Below are positions 18,210 through 26,534 of a stretch of DNA of 64,000 bases, piece by piece (positions within the stretch are counted from its first letter, which is position 1; each line of letters begins with the position of its first letter). The DNA lies in contig JAIECJ010000094.1 of assembly GCA_029068555.1 (NCBI GenBank), forward strand, positions 62,001-126,000. The letters run 5' to 3'. Made by a program: the position numbers and the translations under genes. The notes beneath the pieces are model-generated. The model worked only from the letters and a program-made list of their open reading frames with translations, was not told the origin of the DNA and did not search any database. The stretch is from Lachnospiraceae bacterium. Lineage in GTDB: Bacteria; Bacillota; Clostridia; Lachnospirales; Lachnospiraceae.

Positions 18210-19505
18210 ATGAAAAAGGTGTATACATGTTTCTGCACAGACATAATACATGAAGGGCATTTAAATATTCTACGGGAAGCAAATAAGTATGGAGAGGTAA
18301 TTGTCGGAATTTTAAGTGATGCGGCAATGATTAAGTATAATCGGTTTCCCACAATTACACTCGAAGATCGGATGAAAATTGTGGAAGATACAGGTTTAGT
18401 GCAATCAGTAATAATCCAGAATGAAATTATGTATGATAATGTAATTAAAAACATACGTCCGGATTATGTGATTCATGGGGACAATTGGTGTCACGGGCCG
18501 GAGAATGCGATTCGCCGGAATGTTATTGATAACCTGAATAAATACGGTGGAGAACTGTTGGAAGTCGGGTACACATACAATGAAAATGTAAAAAAGATAG
18601 ATGACAATATCAAAGAAAAGCTGGCTATGCCTGAATACCGCAGAAAGCGCCTTCGTCAGCTTTTGGAGTTATGTCCAGTTGTGAAAACTATTGAGGTTCA
18701 TAGTGGGATTACAGGGCTTATCGCGGAGAAAACAGTTGTGGAACACAATGGGGAGTTCAACCAGTTTGATGCGATGTGGCTGTCAAGCCTGTGTGATTCG
18801 ACAGCGAAAGGGAAACCGGATATTGAACTTGTGGACATGTCGTCAAGAATACGCACGATAGATGATGTCATGGAAGTCACGACAAAGCCGATTATTCTTG
18901 ACGGTGATACAGGTGGATTGGTGGAGCATTTTGTGTATAATGTGCGGACGCTGGAGCGCATGGGGGTATCTGCTGTAATTATTGAAGACAAAACCGGATT
19001 AAAGAAAAATTCTCTGTTTGGAACAGAGGTGGAACAAACGCAGGATTCAATCGAGAATTTTTGCGAGAAAATACGTGCGGGTAAAAATGCACAGAGGACA
19101 GAGGAGTTCATGATTATAGCACGCATTGAAAGCCTGATTTTGGAAAAAGGGCAGGAGGATGCGCTGAAACGTGCATTTGCCTATGTAGAAGCCGGCGCTG
19201 ACGGAATTATGATTCATTCCAGAAAAAAGTCGCCGGATGAAATTTTTGCTTTTTGCGATGCATTTAGAAAAGAGAATACACAGACTCCGATTGTAGTAGT
19301 TCCTACTTCATTTAACAGTGTGACGGAATCCGAGCTTGCACAGCATGGGGTGAACATTGTGATTTATGCGAACCAGCTTACGCGCAGTGCATTTCCTGCG
19401 ATGCAGAGTACGGCAGTGGAAATTCTGAAAAACCACAGGGCACTGGAAGTTGATGCGAAATTGATGCCGTTTAAGGAGATTATTACATTGATAGATGATA
19501 TTTAA
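18210..19505 (+). CDS. aepX: Phosphoenolpyruvate mutase with N-terminal cytidylyltransferase-like domain
   Basis: Residues about 145-431 form the PEP mutase/isocitrate lyase barrel: LDGDTGG for metal binding and EDKTGLKKNS (E259-S268), the lid motif that distinguishes PEP mutase from lyases. The enzyme rearranges phosphoenolpyruvate to phosphonopyruvate, making the C-P bond. Residues 1-135 are a nucleotidyltransferase domain with HEGH (H14-H17) and DYVIHGDNW. The usual late TagD-type 'ISTT' motif is not seen; GYTYNENVKK stands in its place, so the domain may be altered. Similar two-domain mutases are known from Bacteroides capsular loci. AGGAGAAA precedes the ATG. The decarboxylase that makes the reaction irreversible lies downstream. 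Confidence 0.88.
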   Translation: MKKVYTCFCTDIIHEGHLNILREANKYGEVIVGILSDAAMIKYNRFPTITLEDRMKIVEDTGLVQSVIIQNEIMYDNVIKNIRPDYVIHGDNWCHGPENAIRRNVIDNLNKYGGELLEVGYTYNENVKKIDDNIKEKLAMPEYRRKRLRQLLELCPVVKTIEVHSGITGLIAEKTVVEHNGEFNQFDAMWLSSLCDSTAKGKPDIELVDMSSRIRTIDDVMEVTTKPIILDGDTGGLVEHFVYNVRTLERMGVSAVIIEDKTGLKKNSLFGTEVEQTQDSIENFCEKIRAGKNAQRTEEFMIIARIESLILEKGQEDALKRAFAYVEAGADGIMIHSRKKSPDEIFAFCDAFRKENTQTPIVVVPTSFNSVTESELAQHGVNIVIYANQLTRSAFPAMQSTAVEILKNHRALEVDAKLMPFKEIITLIDDI

Positions 19506-19615
19506 GATTAGCTCATATTAAAAGTGCAATATGAAAAATGGGAGAGTAGTTTGAAAGAAAGCTGCTTTCAAATTATTGATTGGTACACGTGCTTTTGCAT
19601 GTAAGGGGTATGAAA

Positions 19616-20764
19616 ATGAAAGCAAGTATTTTTTTAAAAGAAATTTTGGATATAGGAATCCGCACCATCACGGGTGTACCCGATTCTACATTAAAGCAGT
19701 TCTGTGATGCAGTACAGCTTGATGGAGGTAAGGTGTTTCGGCATTACGTGACGGCAAACGAGGGAGCAGCTGTTGGACTTGCCACAGGGGAGTATCTGGC
19801 ATCCAGGCGGCCTTGTCTGGTATATCTGCAAAATTCAGGTCTGGGAAATATCATTAACCCGTTGGCTTCAATTGCAAATCAGGAAGTATATGGAATCCCA
19901 ATGCTGTTCGTTGTTGGCTGGCGCGGCGAGCCAGGGCAAAAGGATGAACCGCAGCATATTTATCAGGGAAAGGTAACCTGTGAACTGTTAGAGGTGATGG
20001 ATGTACATTATTCTATCATTGACGAGGCAACAACTCAGGAACAGATTAAAGCGATGCTGTCAAGGGCAAAAGAACTGTTGAGTGATAACCGGCAGTACGC
20101 CTTTATAGTTAAAAAGGGTACATTTGATAAAGAAAATGAATATGCATGGCAAAATGGACATACATTAGTGCGTGAACAGGCGTTGAAAACAATACTGGAA
20201 AATGTTTATAACGATTCATATATTGTTTCAACTACCGGAAAAATATCAAGAGAACTTTACGAGCAGAGTGATGCCCTGTATGGAAATCATGAGAAACTTT
20301 TTATGACAGTTGGGGGTATGGGGCATGCATCCATGATTGCATATGGTATGGCACAGGCTGATGAATCAAGATCGATCGTATGTATTGACGGAGACGGAGC
20401 GGTGATGATGCACATGGGGGCATTAGCATTTATTGCCAAGCAGGCGCCGAAGAATTTTTTACATATTGTTATTAACAATGCGGCACATGAGTCGGTTGGG
20501 GCAATGCCGACGGGATTTAGCGGACAGACATATTCTCAGATTGCAGCGGCTTGCGGCTATAAAAATACTTATACTGCTAGAACAGAAACAGAGATTGTAG
20601 CTGCAATCTCAGATGCTAAGAGGAAAAGTGAGCTTTCAATGATTGAAGTACTGGTATCGCTTGAGTCAAGATCTGATCTTGGCAGACCAAAAGAAAGTGC
20701 GAGGGAGAATAAAGTTCATTTTATGGGTGCAGTACTGAGAAGTGAATTTAAGGATAGGACTTAG
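19616..20764 (+). CDS. aepY: Phosphonopyruvate decarboxylase (thiamine diphosphate dependent)
   Basis: The protein begins with FLKEILDIGIRTITGVPDST, the N-terminal block of phosphonopyruvate decarboxylases. It has the catalytic-Glu region TANEGAAVGLATG and the thiamine-diphosphate motif GDG (residues 259-261) ending in INN about 27 residues later. It converts phosphonopyruvate to phosphonoacetaldehyde, pulling the unfavourable mutase reaction forward. ATG 19616 was chosen because AAGGGG lies 7 bases before it; ATG 19610 would be too close. Length (382 residues) fits the family. It is the last gene of the operon and is followed by a strong hairpin. Phosphonoacetaldehyde must then be aminated or reduced by an enzyme not identified here. 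Confidence 0.9.
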   Translation: MKASIFLKEILDIGIRTITGVPDSTLKQFCDAVQLDGGKVFRHYVTANEGAAVGLATGEYLASRRPCLVYLQNSGLGNIINPLASIANQEVYGIPMLFVVGWRGEPGQKDEPQHIYQGKVTCELLEVMDVHYSIIDEATTQEQIKAMLSRAKELLSDNRQYAFIVKKGTFDKENEYAWQNGHTLVREQALKTILENVYNDSYIVSTTGKISRELYEQSDALYGNHEKLFMTVGGMGHASMIAYGMAQADESRSIVCIDGDGAVMMHMGALAFIAKQAPKNFLHIVINNAAHESVGAMPTGFSGQTYSQIAAACGYKNTYTARTETEIVAAISDAKRKSELSMIEVLVSLESRSDLGRPKESARENKVHFMGAVLRSEFKDRT

Positions 20765-20778
20765 GTTTTGAATTTGAG

Positions 20779-20827
20779 AGGGGCAGAATTGACCAACGAG
20801 ACATGGAGCAATTCTGCCCCTTTTAGA
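20779..20827 (+). terminator. Rho-independent terminator after aepY; diverged REP-like copy 1
   Basis: AGGGGCAGAATT (20779-20790) pairs perfectly with AATTCTGCCCCT (20810-20821), and TTTT follows. The arms and the GAATTGACCAACG side closely resemble the full palindromes at 32882 and 45004, so this terminator may be derived from the same repeat family. The 672-bp stretch from 20765 to 21436 holds no intact gene: after this hairpin there is only a phosphoesterase remnant on the - strand and a half repeat. Confidence 0.75.
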
Positions 20828-21069
20828 AAATTTGCTGTCCCTTTCTAAAAACAAAACTATCCAGGCGCAGGTCGTGGAACGTGCAAAAGTTTTCCCGCAG
20901 AAAGAAGCCGGTAAACCAGATAAGTCTGTTGCAGAAGAATGTAGATAAGAGTAGCCGTTTTCGGCTGCGTGTACAGGGCTGCACGACCCTGAGAAAATAA
21001 ATAAAGTTATTATAAAATAATAATACAATTTAAGCACTTTTTCCCAGAATTCTGATAGGAAATCCATAC

Positions 21070-21219
21070 AATTAAATGAACATTGTCTGCTGCCATTAGA
21101 TATTGATGGAAAATCAGACGGCAGATTTCGGCTTTTCCGATATCCTTTGTGCGGTCCAGATCATGGTTTCCAGGCACGAAATGAATGTTGGAGGGATTTA
21201 TGTTTGCATTACAAACAGT
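21070..21219 (-). pseudogene. Remnant of a calcineurin-like metallophosphoesterase
   Basis: Read on the - strand, this stretch encodes HFVPGNHDLDR followed by about 25 alpha-helical residues (ICRLIFHQYLMAADN). The VPGNHD block is the hallmark third motif of calcineurin-like phosphoesterases. Neither the N-terminal DxH/GD motifs nor the C-terminal GHxH motif is present in any frame nearby, so only a central fragment survives. It is probably debris of a gene lost during remodelling of the island edge. Confidence 0.5.
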
Positions 21220-21331
21220 TGGATAGTTTCCAAGTACATTGTAACAAGGAATGGAATATATGACAAGCAGTGGACAGGAATTTTTCTGGATATGACTGAT
21301 GGCTGTCAAGGTTGATTGCAAAAGAAATTTT

Positions 21332-21351
21332 TTGGTCAATTCTGTCCCTTG
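21332..21351 (+). repeat. REP-like half element, copy 2
   Basis: The 17-base core GGTCAATTCTGTCCCTT plus flanking bases matches copies at 27105, 32908, 38355 and 45031. Only one arm is present here. It lies at the 5' edge of the phosphoesterase remnant and 85 bp before the lipoprotein gene. Confidence 0.75.
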
Positions 21352-21436
21352 TCCGCGTTAAGCGGAAATGTTATTCTTATAAATGATGCTTTAAGATTGG
21401 AAAATGAAAGAATTTTATGAAATGGGAGGAAAACAT

Positions 21437-22120
21437 ATGAAAAAACTATCAATTTTGTTATTTATTTTATTAAGTGTACAACTATATGGCTGTTCAAGTA
21501 ATCTGCCGGAAAATAATGAAGTTATTTCATTTGCGCCCGAAGCTTCTTCGCCAGAGTTTGAATCACTTGTGAACGAAGAAAATAGCATAAAAGAGAATGA
21601 TTTGCCTGCTGAAGAATATAGCGATGATAACGCTGCGGTATCTGTGGAAACGGGAAATAGTCCGGTATCCATCAATAGCACAGATACAGAGAACATAGGT
21701 GAGCTCTCTCAGCGTACAACTGCTCAACAGGAAGAAGGTATAACAGCTGACAATGGTTACTATAGTATTGCAACAGATATTCCTTCTAATGAGGTAGAAC
21801 ACTATGCAGCTAACGTCAGGCAGCAGTTTTTGGATCATGATTGGTCAGCGATTTCTTCTGAAATATCTTATCCTATTACAATATCAGGGGTAACCTATAA
21901 TAGCGGCACAGATTTTCTTGACGCGTGCAGTAATGTTGATAGCAATTTGAATAATGCTTTTTTTTCGGCTCTTGAAAGTGAGGACTGTGTGGAAATGTTT
22001 TGCAACTATGAAGGCATTATGATGGGTGAAACTGGGCAAATCTGGATTGGTGAAGTTTTAGATGCGGACTTCACTTCCCAGGGGCTAAAAATAATTGGTA
22101 TTAATGGCCTTTTTAATTAA
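21437..22120 (+). CDS. Secreted lipoprotein, unknown function
   Basis: The 227-residue product has a lipoprotein signal peptide (MKKLSILLFILLSVQLYGC), with the lipid-bearing Cys after LYG. An acidic Ser/Glu-rich linker follows (about 20-110), then a compact alpha/beta domain (about 120-227: a helix containing RQQFLDHDW, then strands ending in IWIGEVLDA) that resembles small stress or binding domains of Clostridial lipoproteins. ATG 21437 follows GGGAGGA at 6 bases. It stands alone between remnants and the lysozyme gene. The function cannot be inferred. Confidence 0.65.
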   Translation: MKKLSILLFILLSVQLYGCSSNLPENNEVISFAPEASSPEFESLVNEENSIKENDLPAEEYSDDNAAVSVETGNSPVSINSTDTENIGELSQRTTAQQEEGITADNGYYSIATDIPSNEVEHYAANVRQQFLDHDWSAISSEISYPITISGVTYNSGTDFLDACSNVDSNLNNAFFSALESEDCVEMFCNYEGIMMGETGQIWIGEVLDADFTSQGLKIIGINGLFN

Positions 22121-22166
22121 ATCTTTATTTTGAAGTTTACAAATTAACTTTTGTCTCCTTATTTAT

Positions 22167-22184
22167 TTGTGTACATGTACAAAA
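22167..22184. promoter_or_regulatory. Operator-like palindrome upstream of the lysozyme gene
   Basis: The 10-bp perfect palindrome GTACATGTAC (22171-22180) is bordered by TTGT on the left and AAAA on the right, giving a near-symmetric 18-bp site. It lies about 30 bp before the start codon at 22210, just upstream of an AT-rich -10-like stretch, where a repressor would block transcription. Confidence 0.4.
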
Positions 22185-22209
22185 TACAATATAAATGGAG
22201 GTCAAAAAA

Positions 22210-23049
22210 ATGGCATTTGTAACTTCACAAAAAGGAATTAACTTAATTAAGGAATTTGAGTCATGCCGTCTTACAGCATATCAGGATATTGCCGGGGTAT
22301 GGACCATCGGTTATGGTCATACTGGAGGCGTATCTTCTGGCATGACGATTTCTCAGGCACAGGCAGAAGCTTATTTGAAAAGTGATCTTGCAAGATTTGA
22401 AAAGGCGGTCAATAAGTATGTAACTGTCGGAATCACTCAGAATATGTTTGATGCCCTCGTATCTTTTACTTTTAATCTCGGAGAGGGTTCTCTTGCAAAT
22501 AGCACCCTGTTAAAGAAATTGAACGCAGGAGATGTTTCTGGAGCAGCAAACGAGTTTGATAAATGGGTATATGCCAGTGGCAAGGTTTCGAATGGGCTTG
22601 TAAGACGGCGTGCAGCCGAAAAGGCTCTGTTTTTAAATGGAGCCGGCGTCAGCGGCGGAACGACTACACCTTCTGCAAATTCTACTATCAAAAGTTTTCA
22701 GAGCTGGCTCAACTCAACTTATGCTGCTGGTCTTAGCACGGATGGTTGTTACGGACCAAACACCAAAAAGGCAGCAACGATCGCCTACCAGAAAGAACTG
22801 AAGGTTACTGCTGACGGTATTTTCGGCGCCAATTCCAAAGCAGCTGTTGTTGTTTTAAAGTCTGGAAGCCGCGGTAATAGTGTTCATATTCTTCAGGGCA
22901 TGTTGTATTGCCTTGGCTATGATCCAAACGGTGTTGACGGTATTTATGGTACCGGTACTGTGAATGCAGTGAAGAAATTCCAGTCAGGCAGGGGACTTAC
23001 ATCAGACGGTATTGCGGGTGCGAACACTATGTACGCATTATATAATTAG
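22210..23049 (+). CDS. GH24 (T4-type) lysozyme with two peptidoglycan-binding repeats
   Basis: The catalytic set of GH24 lysozymes is intact: E17, D26 and T32 within EFESCRLTAYQDIAGVWTIG, followed by YGHT. It should cleave the MurNAc-GlcNAc bond of peptidoglycan. After residue 155 come two peptidoglycan-binding repeats with the DGxxGxxT pattern (DGCYGPNTKKA and VDGIYGTGTVNAV). There is no signal peptide, which is normal for phage endolysins, yet no holin or other phage gene lies nearby. ATG 22210 is preferred because GGAGG lies 8 bases upstream; the ATG at 22195 overlaps that site. It may be a captured phage lysin used by the host. A terminator follows. Confidence 0.88.
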   Translation: MAFVTSQKGINLIKEFESCRLTAYQDIAGVWTIGYGHTGGVSSGMTISQAQAEAYLKSDLARFEKAVNKYVTVGITQNMFDALVSFTFNLGEGSLANSTLLKKLNAGDVSGAANEFDKWVYASGKVSNGLVRRRAAEKALFLNGAGVSGGTTTPSANSTIKSFQSWLNSTYAAGLSTDGCYGPNTKKAATIAYQKELKVTADGIFGANSKAAVVVLKSGSRGNSVHILQGMLYCLGYDPNGVDGIYGTGTVNAVKKFQSGRGLTSDGIAGANTMYALYN

Positions 23050-23063
23050 TATTTCTGTTCATA

Positions 23064-23105
23064 GGAGTGTTGTTCTATAGTTATGGGGCAGCACTCCATT
23101 TTTAA
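23064..23105 (+). terminator. Terminator after the lysozyme gene
   Basis: GGAGTGTTG (23064-23072) pairs with CAGCACTCC (23089-23097) with one G-T pair, followed by ATTTTTAAA. It lies 15 bp after the stop codon. Confidence 0.65.
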
Positions 23106-23181
23106 ATTGTCTATAAGTGTTTTTGGTATTTCAAATATCTGGTAAATTTAGAAAATAATTCCTATATTGTAGTTTTTGTGT

Positions 23182-23262
23182 TATGATAAGGTTACAAAAT
23201 ATTGTAGAAGATTAGAATATACTAGAGCATTTTTCAAACACGCTCTAGTACAGTGAAAATTA
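23182..23262 (+). repeat. Direct repeat, left copy (flanks the SMEK-RADAR block)
   Basis: The stretch shares TAAGGTTACAAAATAT, AGAAGATT and CACGCTCTAG.ACAGTGA.AATTA, in the same order and orientation, with 32729-32789. The left copy has about 20 extra bases that create a CTAGAGC...GCTCTAG hairpin. The copies enclose the block from the nuclease-family remnant to rdrB. Confidence 0.65.
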
Positions 23263-23266
23263 AGTT

Positions 23267-23473
23267 TTGGATAGTTTGGCGCAGAATATTTTTCTGAGCG
23301 TGCTGCTTCACAAACGCAGGCGTAGCGGTGGTTACGTCGAGGCTTGGGGAATAGTGCTATCAGGAAGGGATGGAGGCGGAGCAGAGGCTGACAGATATGC
23401 GGTTACCTCGAAACGTGAGATCGGGTTCGGACGCTATGATGTGATGCTCGATCCGTGGACAGAAAGAAGATGA
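23267..23473 (+). pseudogene. Remnant of a PD-(D/E)XK-nuclease/AAA-like family gene
   Basis: The last 30 codons read AVTSKREIGFGRYDVMLDP, very close to the 'SNRExGxGRYDxML.P' block just before the nuclease core of the PD-(D/E)XK proteins (with an AAA-ATPase-like N-terminus) that are abundant in Lachnospiraceae. The upstream codons are not recognisable, and the frame ends just where the catalytic Glu-x-Lys should follow. No ribosome site or full-length domain is present. It appears to be gene debris between a direct repeat and the SMEK gene. Confidence 0.45.
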
Positions 23474-23476
23474 AAA

Positions 23477-25012
23477 ATGAAACGGGAAGAATACATAAAA
23501 AACATCATAAGCGCTTTGGCTGAAATTCAGGCACAGGTGGGATTAAATAATAACATATGCCTATATGATATCAATCATATGGCAGAGGATTTCTTTTGCG
23601 GACTGCTCAACCTTGTATATGGATATAAACTGAAAAATTTGAACCACATAGAGAAAAACGCAAAAGCGATAGATTTGTATGATGAGAAAAACAGAGTCTC
23701 TGTCCAGGTAACAGTGCAAAACACTGCCGCCAAGATACAGGAGACAATTGACAAATTTATATCCGGTGAAAGATATAAAAAGTATGATCGTCTGTTTTTC
23801 GTTCTCTTGAAAGACAAGGAGAGTTATAATAAAAACTTTATAACAAATGGCAAGTTTGAATTTGATAAAGGGACTGACATTTTAGATATTAAAGATTTCA
23901 TGGCAGAGATTCAAAAGCTGGACACCGCTGCACTGAAAAAAATAAATGTATACATGACTGAAGAAATAGGAAAAAGGAGATATCGCCCCAAGTCATTTTG
24001 GGCGTGTGCGGTCATACTATTGGCTTTTACAGCGTTGGCTATCCTGACAATGAAAGACAGTCGTTCGGCAAAGGTAGAATTTTCGGAAATTCTTCCCTTT
24101 GAAGATGCGGGGTACTATGAGAATTATGACGACCTTCCTGCCATTGAGAAGACAAAGATAGAAACATGGAAGGCATTTTCCCTTTTAAGTTTTGTATACA
24201 GCGATGGTGATAAACCGTCGGTCGTTGAAAAGGTATCCTGTGAAATTCAGAATCTGGAACCGATTCACAAGCCTAGTGTTAGTTTGGATGCAGATATTGT
24301 AGACAATACGCTTAAGGTGTTTGCATTTAATGACGGATGGGGAGATGCCGATGCGCTTGCAATAACAAGTGCGGTAGTGCATGATTATAATTCGTCTGAG
24401 GATTTAGAATCTATTTGTCAGAATGTGCATTTTGAGAGTAATCATGGATTGCGATCGTCTAAAGCAGTGCTTTTAGCGGAATATGCCTTGGATGGAGCAA
24501 AATTTCAGGAACTTTGTGCTGCGAATGGAGGTCCGTTGTATAGTATTGAAATTAAGATAAATGACGATATGGCTTATTCTATTGGTTTTTTAAAGTATAA
24601 AGACGGAAAATTCTATCTGGAATATGGCGGTATGGGGGGACACACACCGTCAATGACGCTTTTTGCGGTTTTGGATGTAGATAAAAGGCCGTCGGCAATA
24701 AACTTTACAGTCAGGAATGAGCCCAATATTGTAAATGATATTTTGCGCATTGAGACAGTGATTGCACCGACGAAATCCTGCACTGTCACATGCAAAAATG
24801 TATTCTGTATTAATGGGAAAAAATACGCAACGACCGAATATACGGCGGAAGTGTATGTGCCAGTATTTACAGATAGCGCCATAGGATTTACGGGGGCATT
24901 GACAAAGGAACTGGCACAGCTGGACAAATTTGACGAATATCAGGCAAATATATTAATTGAGAAATATTTATACAATCCGGAGAGCATTCGGGATATCTAT
25001 TTATCGGAATAG
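23477..25012 (+). CDS. SMEK-domain protein with one membrane helix and an extracytoplasmic domain
   Basis: Residues 1-165 match the SMEK domain, a module found in bacterial conflict systems: MAEDFFCGLLNLVYGYKLKN, then KAIDLYDEKNRVSVQVTVQ, where an Asp and a QxT pair suggest a decayed restriction-endonuclease fold. A single helix follows (about 174-192) after a basic stretch (KRRYRPK), which predicts the SMEK domain inside and the remaining 310 residues outside. The outer part is beta-rich and unfamiliar. The next gene is a lipoprotein starting 21 bases after the stop, so the two probably form one unit at the membrane. Sensing an external signal and acting inside is inference. GAAAGAAG precedes the ATG. 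Confidence 0.7.
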   Translation: MKREEYIKNIISALAEIQAQVGLNNNICLYDINHMAEDFFCGLLNLVYGYKLKNLNHIEKNAKAIDLYDEKNRVSVQVTVQNTAAKIQETIDKFISGERYKKYDRLFFVLLKDKESYNKNFITNGKFEFDKGTDILDIKDFMAEIQKLDTAALKKINVYMTEEIGKRRYRPKSFWACAVILLAFTALAILTMKDSRSAKVEFSEILPFEDAGYYENYDDLPAIEKTKIETWKAFSLLSFVYSDGDKPSVVEKVSCEIQNLEPIHKPSVSLDADIVDNTLKVFAFNDGWGDADALAITSAVVHDYNSSEDLESICQNVHFESNHGLRSSKAVLLAEYALDGAKFQELCAANGGPLYSIEIKINDDMAYSIGFLKYKDGKFYLEYGGMGGHTPSMTLFAVLDVDKRPSAINFTVRNEPNIVNDILRIETVIAPTKSCTVTCKNVFCINGKKYATTEYTAEVYVPVFTDSAIGFTGALTKELAQLDKFDEYQANILIEKYLYNPESIRDIYLSE

Positions 25013-25033
25013 GTGGAAAGGAAAGCGGATTCT

Positions 25034-26425
25034 ATGTGTAAAAGACAGAATTTTATTGCTTTACTGATATTTCTGTGGTTTCTGATGGCAGGGGGATGTG
25101 GACGGATGGAGAGCGCTCCGAGTGTTTTGCATAAAGTGAATGTATTTCGTCCGAACGCCTCTGGTGATATTGCATTTTATATTGACTGGGAGAATGTGAC
25201 AAATGATAGAAGCATTGATTCCCTGATTTTGTCGGTCACATGCAGTCCGGGGGGAGAGCGCTTTCGCTATCGCGTTTTGGAGACGGATGCTGTGATGCCG
25301 GGCAAGCACAATAGTACCAATATTTATCTCATGGCGGAGTACGATTTGCCAGCACCAGAAATCACCTCTTTGGAAGTTTCCCTGGCACAAGTCAACTTCA
25401 CGAACGGCACTGCGTGGGAAGGTGACAAACAACCAGTTATATTTGCACAAATAGATGGGGACAAAGGGGGCGGAGATTTTCCGGTCAGGGTAAATGAGGT
25501 ACTTTTTTATGATGAGGCGGCGAATCCGGCATTTGATATTCCGACACGGTTTCAGATAGACTGGACAAACATATCTGTGAAAAATGATATAATAGGGATC
25601 ATATACCGAGTAACGGTGAAATCGGCAGATGGAAATGTAATTTCTTATAATGGAATGGATGCATTTTACATTTTTGACTACTACAATGATTCCTCTGAGT
25701 GGATACCACCTGCTTCGGAAAACCGTGATTTTAACAAAGACTTGTCAAGTTACAGCTATGGTCTTCGGCAGGAAGGCGCTGCCATATACGAAGTGTCAGT
25801 GTGGAAAGCGATCGATTCGGAGGGTGTGGTATGGGAAAACACAGATGAGGGCAATGTGATAAAAGCAGTGGTTTGTGGTAAGAAAGAATATGCTTTTGGA
25901 GATTATTCTTCGAATGAATCCATTCGGGAACTGGTTGACCGTATTGAAAAAGAGGCAAAGAAAAACGGACTGGAATTGAAGGAACCACAGATTTTTGTCA
26001 GAAACCGGGAATATTGTGTTTTGCGATTTGATAATGTCGATGTCCGTGTAGCGTTATCTGATGCCAACGAAGTGCTTGCTGATAGAGTGGTGTTTATCTA
26101 TTACGCCAGAGTAACTCAGGAACTGGAGATAAATTTATTCTATGACATGATGAAATTATTGCGTATATCTATCTGTGCGGCGGTACTGACAGAGCTTCCA
26201 TATACGGATGTCGTGGAAAAAGTCAATGAATATAATAACAATAATGCAGACCGCATTGATTTTGATGATTCAGATTATAATACTTTTGAGGAACATGTTA
26301 AAATTTTGGATGAATATGCTGATTTAATTAACTGCGGGGTGTTTGCAGCTGGCAGGTATTTAGACAATCCTGTTGAGGGGTTATTTTGGGTTCGGGAGAG
26401 CCCATATAATTCTGAGATAAAATAG
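25034..26425 (+). CDS. Lipoprotein with a duplicated beta domain, partner of the SMEK membrane protein
   Basis: The N-terminus is a lipoprotein signal ending in FLMAGGC. Two related beta domains follow (about 30-145 and 155-285). Each starts with a strand containing IDWxN (IDWENVTNDRSI and IDWTNISVKNDI) and ends with a WE..-containing strand. The C-terminal third (about 295-463) is alpha/beta with a long helix (ESIRELVDRIEKEAKKNG). I recognise no named family. ATG 25034 was chosen over GTG 25013 because AGGAAA lies between them. It follows the SMEK gene closely and should sit on the outer membrane face next to that protein's exposed domain. Confidence 0.6.
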   Translation: MCKRQNFIALLIFLWFLMAGGCGRMESAPSVLHKVNVFRPNASGDIAFYIDWENVTNDRSIDSLILSVTCSPGGERFRYRVLETDAVMPGKHNSTNIYLMAEYDLPAPEITSLEVSLAQVNFTNGTAWEGDKQPVIFAQIDGDKGGGDFPVRVNEVLFYDEAANPAFDIPTRFQIDWTNISVKNDIIGIIYRVTVKSADGNVISYNGMDAFYIFDYYNDSSEWIPPASENRDFNKDLSSYSYGLRQEGAAIYEVSVWKAIDSEGVVWENTDEGNVIKAVVCGKKEYAFGDYSSNESIRELVDRIEKEAKKNGLELKEPQIFVRNREYCVLRFDNVDVRVALSDANEVLADRVVFIYYARVTQELEINLFYDMMKLLRISICAAVLTELPYTDVVEKVNEYNNNNADRIDFDDSDYNTFEEHVKILDEYADLINCGVFAAGRYLDNPVEGLFWVRESPYNSEIK

Positions 26426-26534
26426 TCCCCGCATGGGAGTTTTTATGCTATAAGATTATGAGAAAGAAATGTTAAAAACGGCAACCGATTGTGAGCGAAG
26501 CGCTTGGTTTTTGTTTGGAAAATGGGTATGGTAC

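Noticed and set aside
20830-21000. Possible coding fragment downstream of aepY (+ strand)
   Set aside because: A short open stretch without start signal, interrupted by stops, and matching no family that I recognise.
22210-23049. Prophage
   Set aside because: Only the lysozyme is phage-like; no integrase, capsid, tail or holin gene is found in the window.
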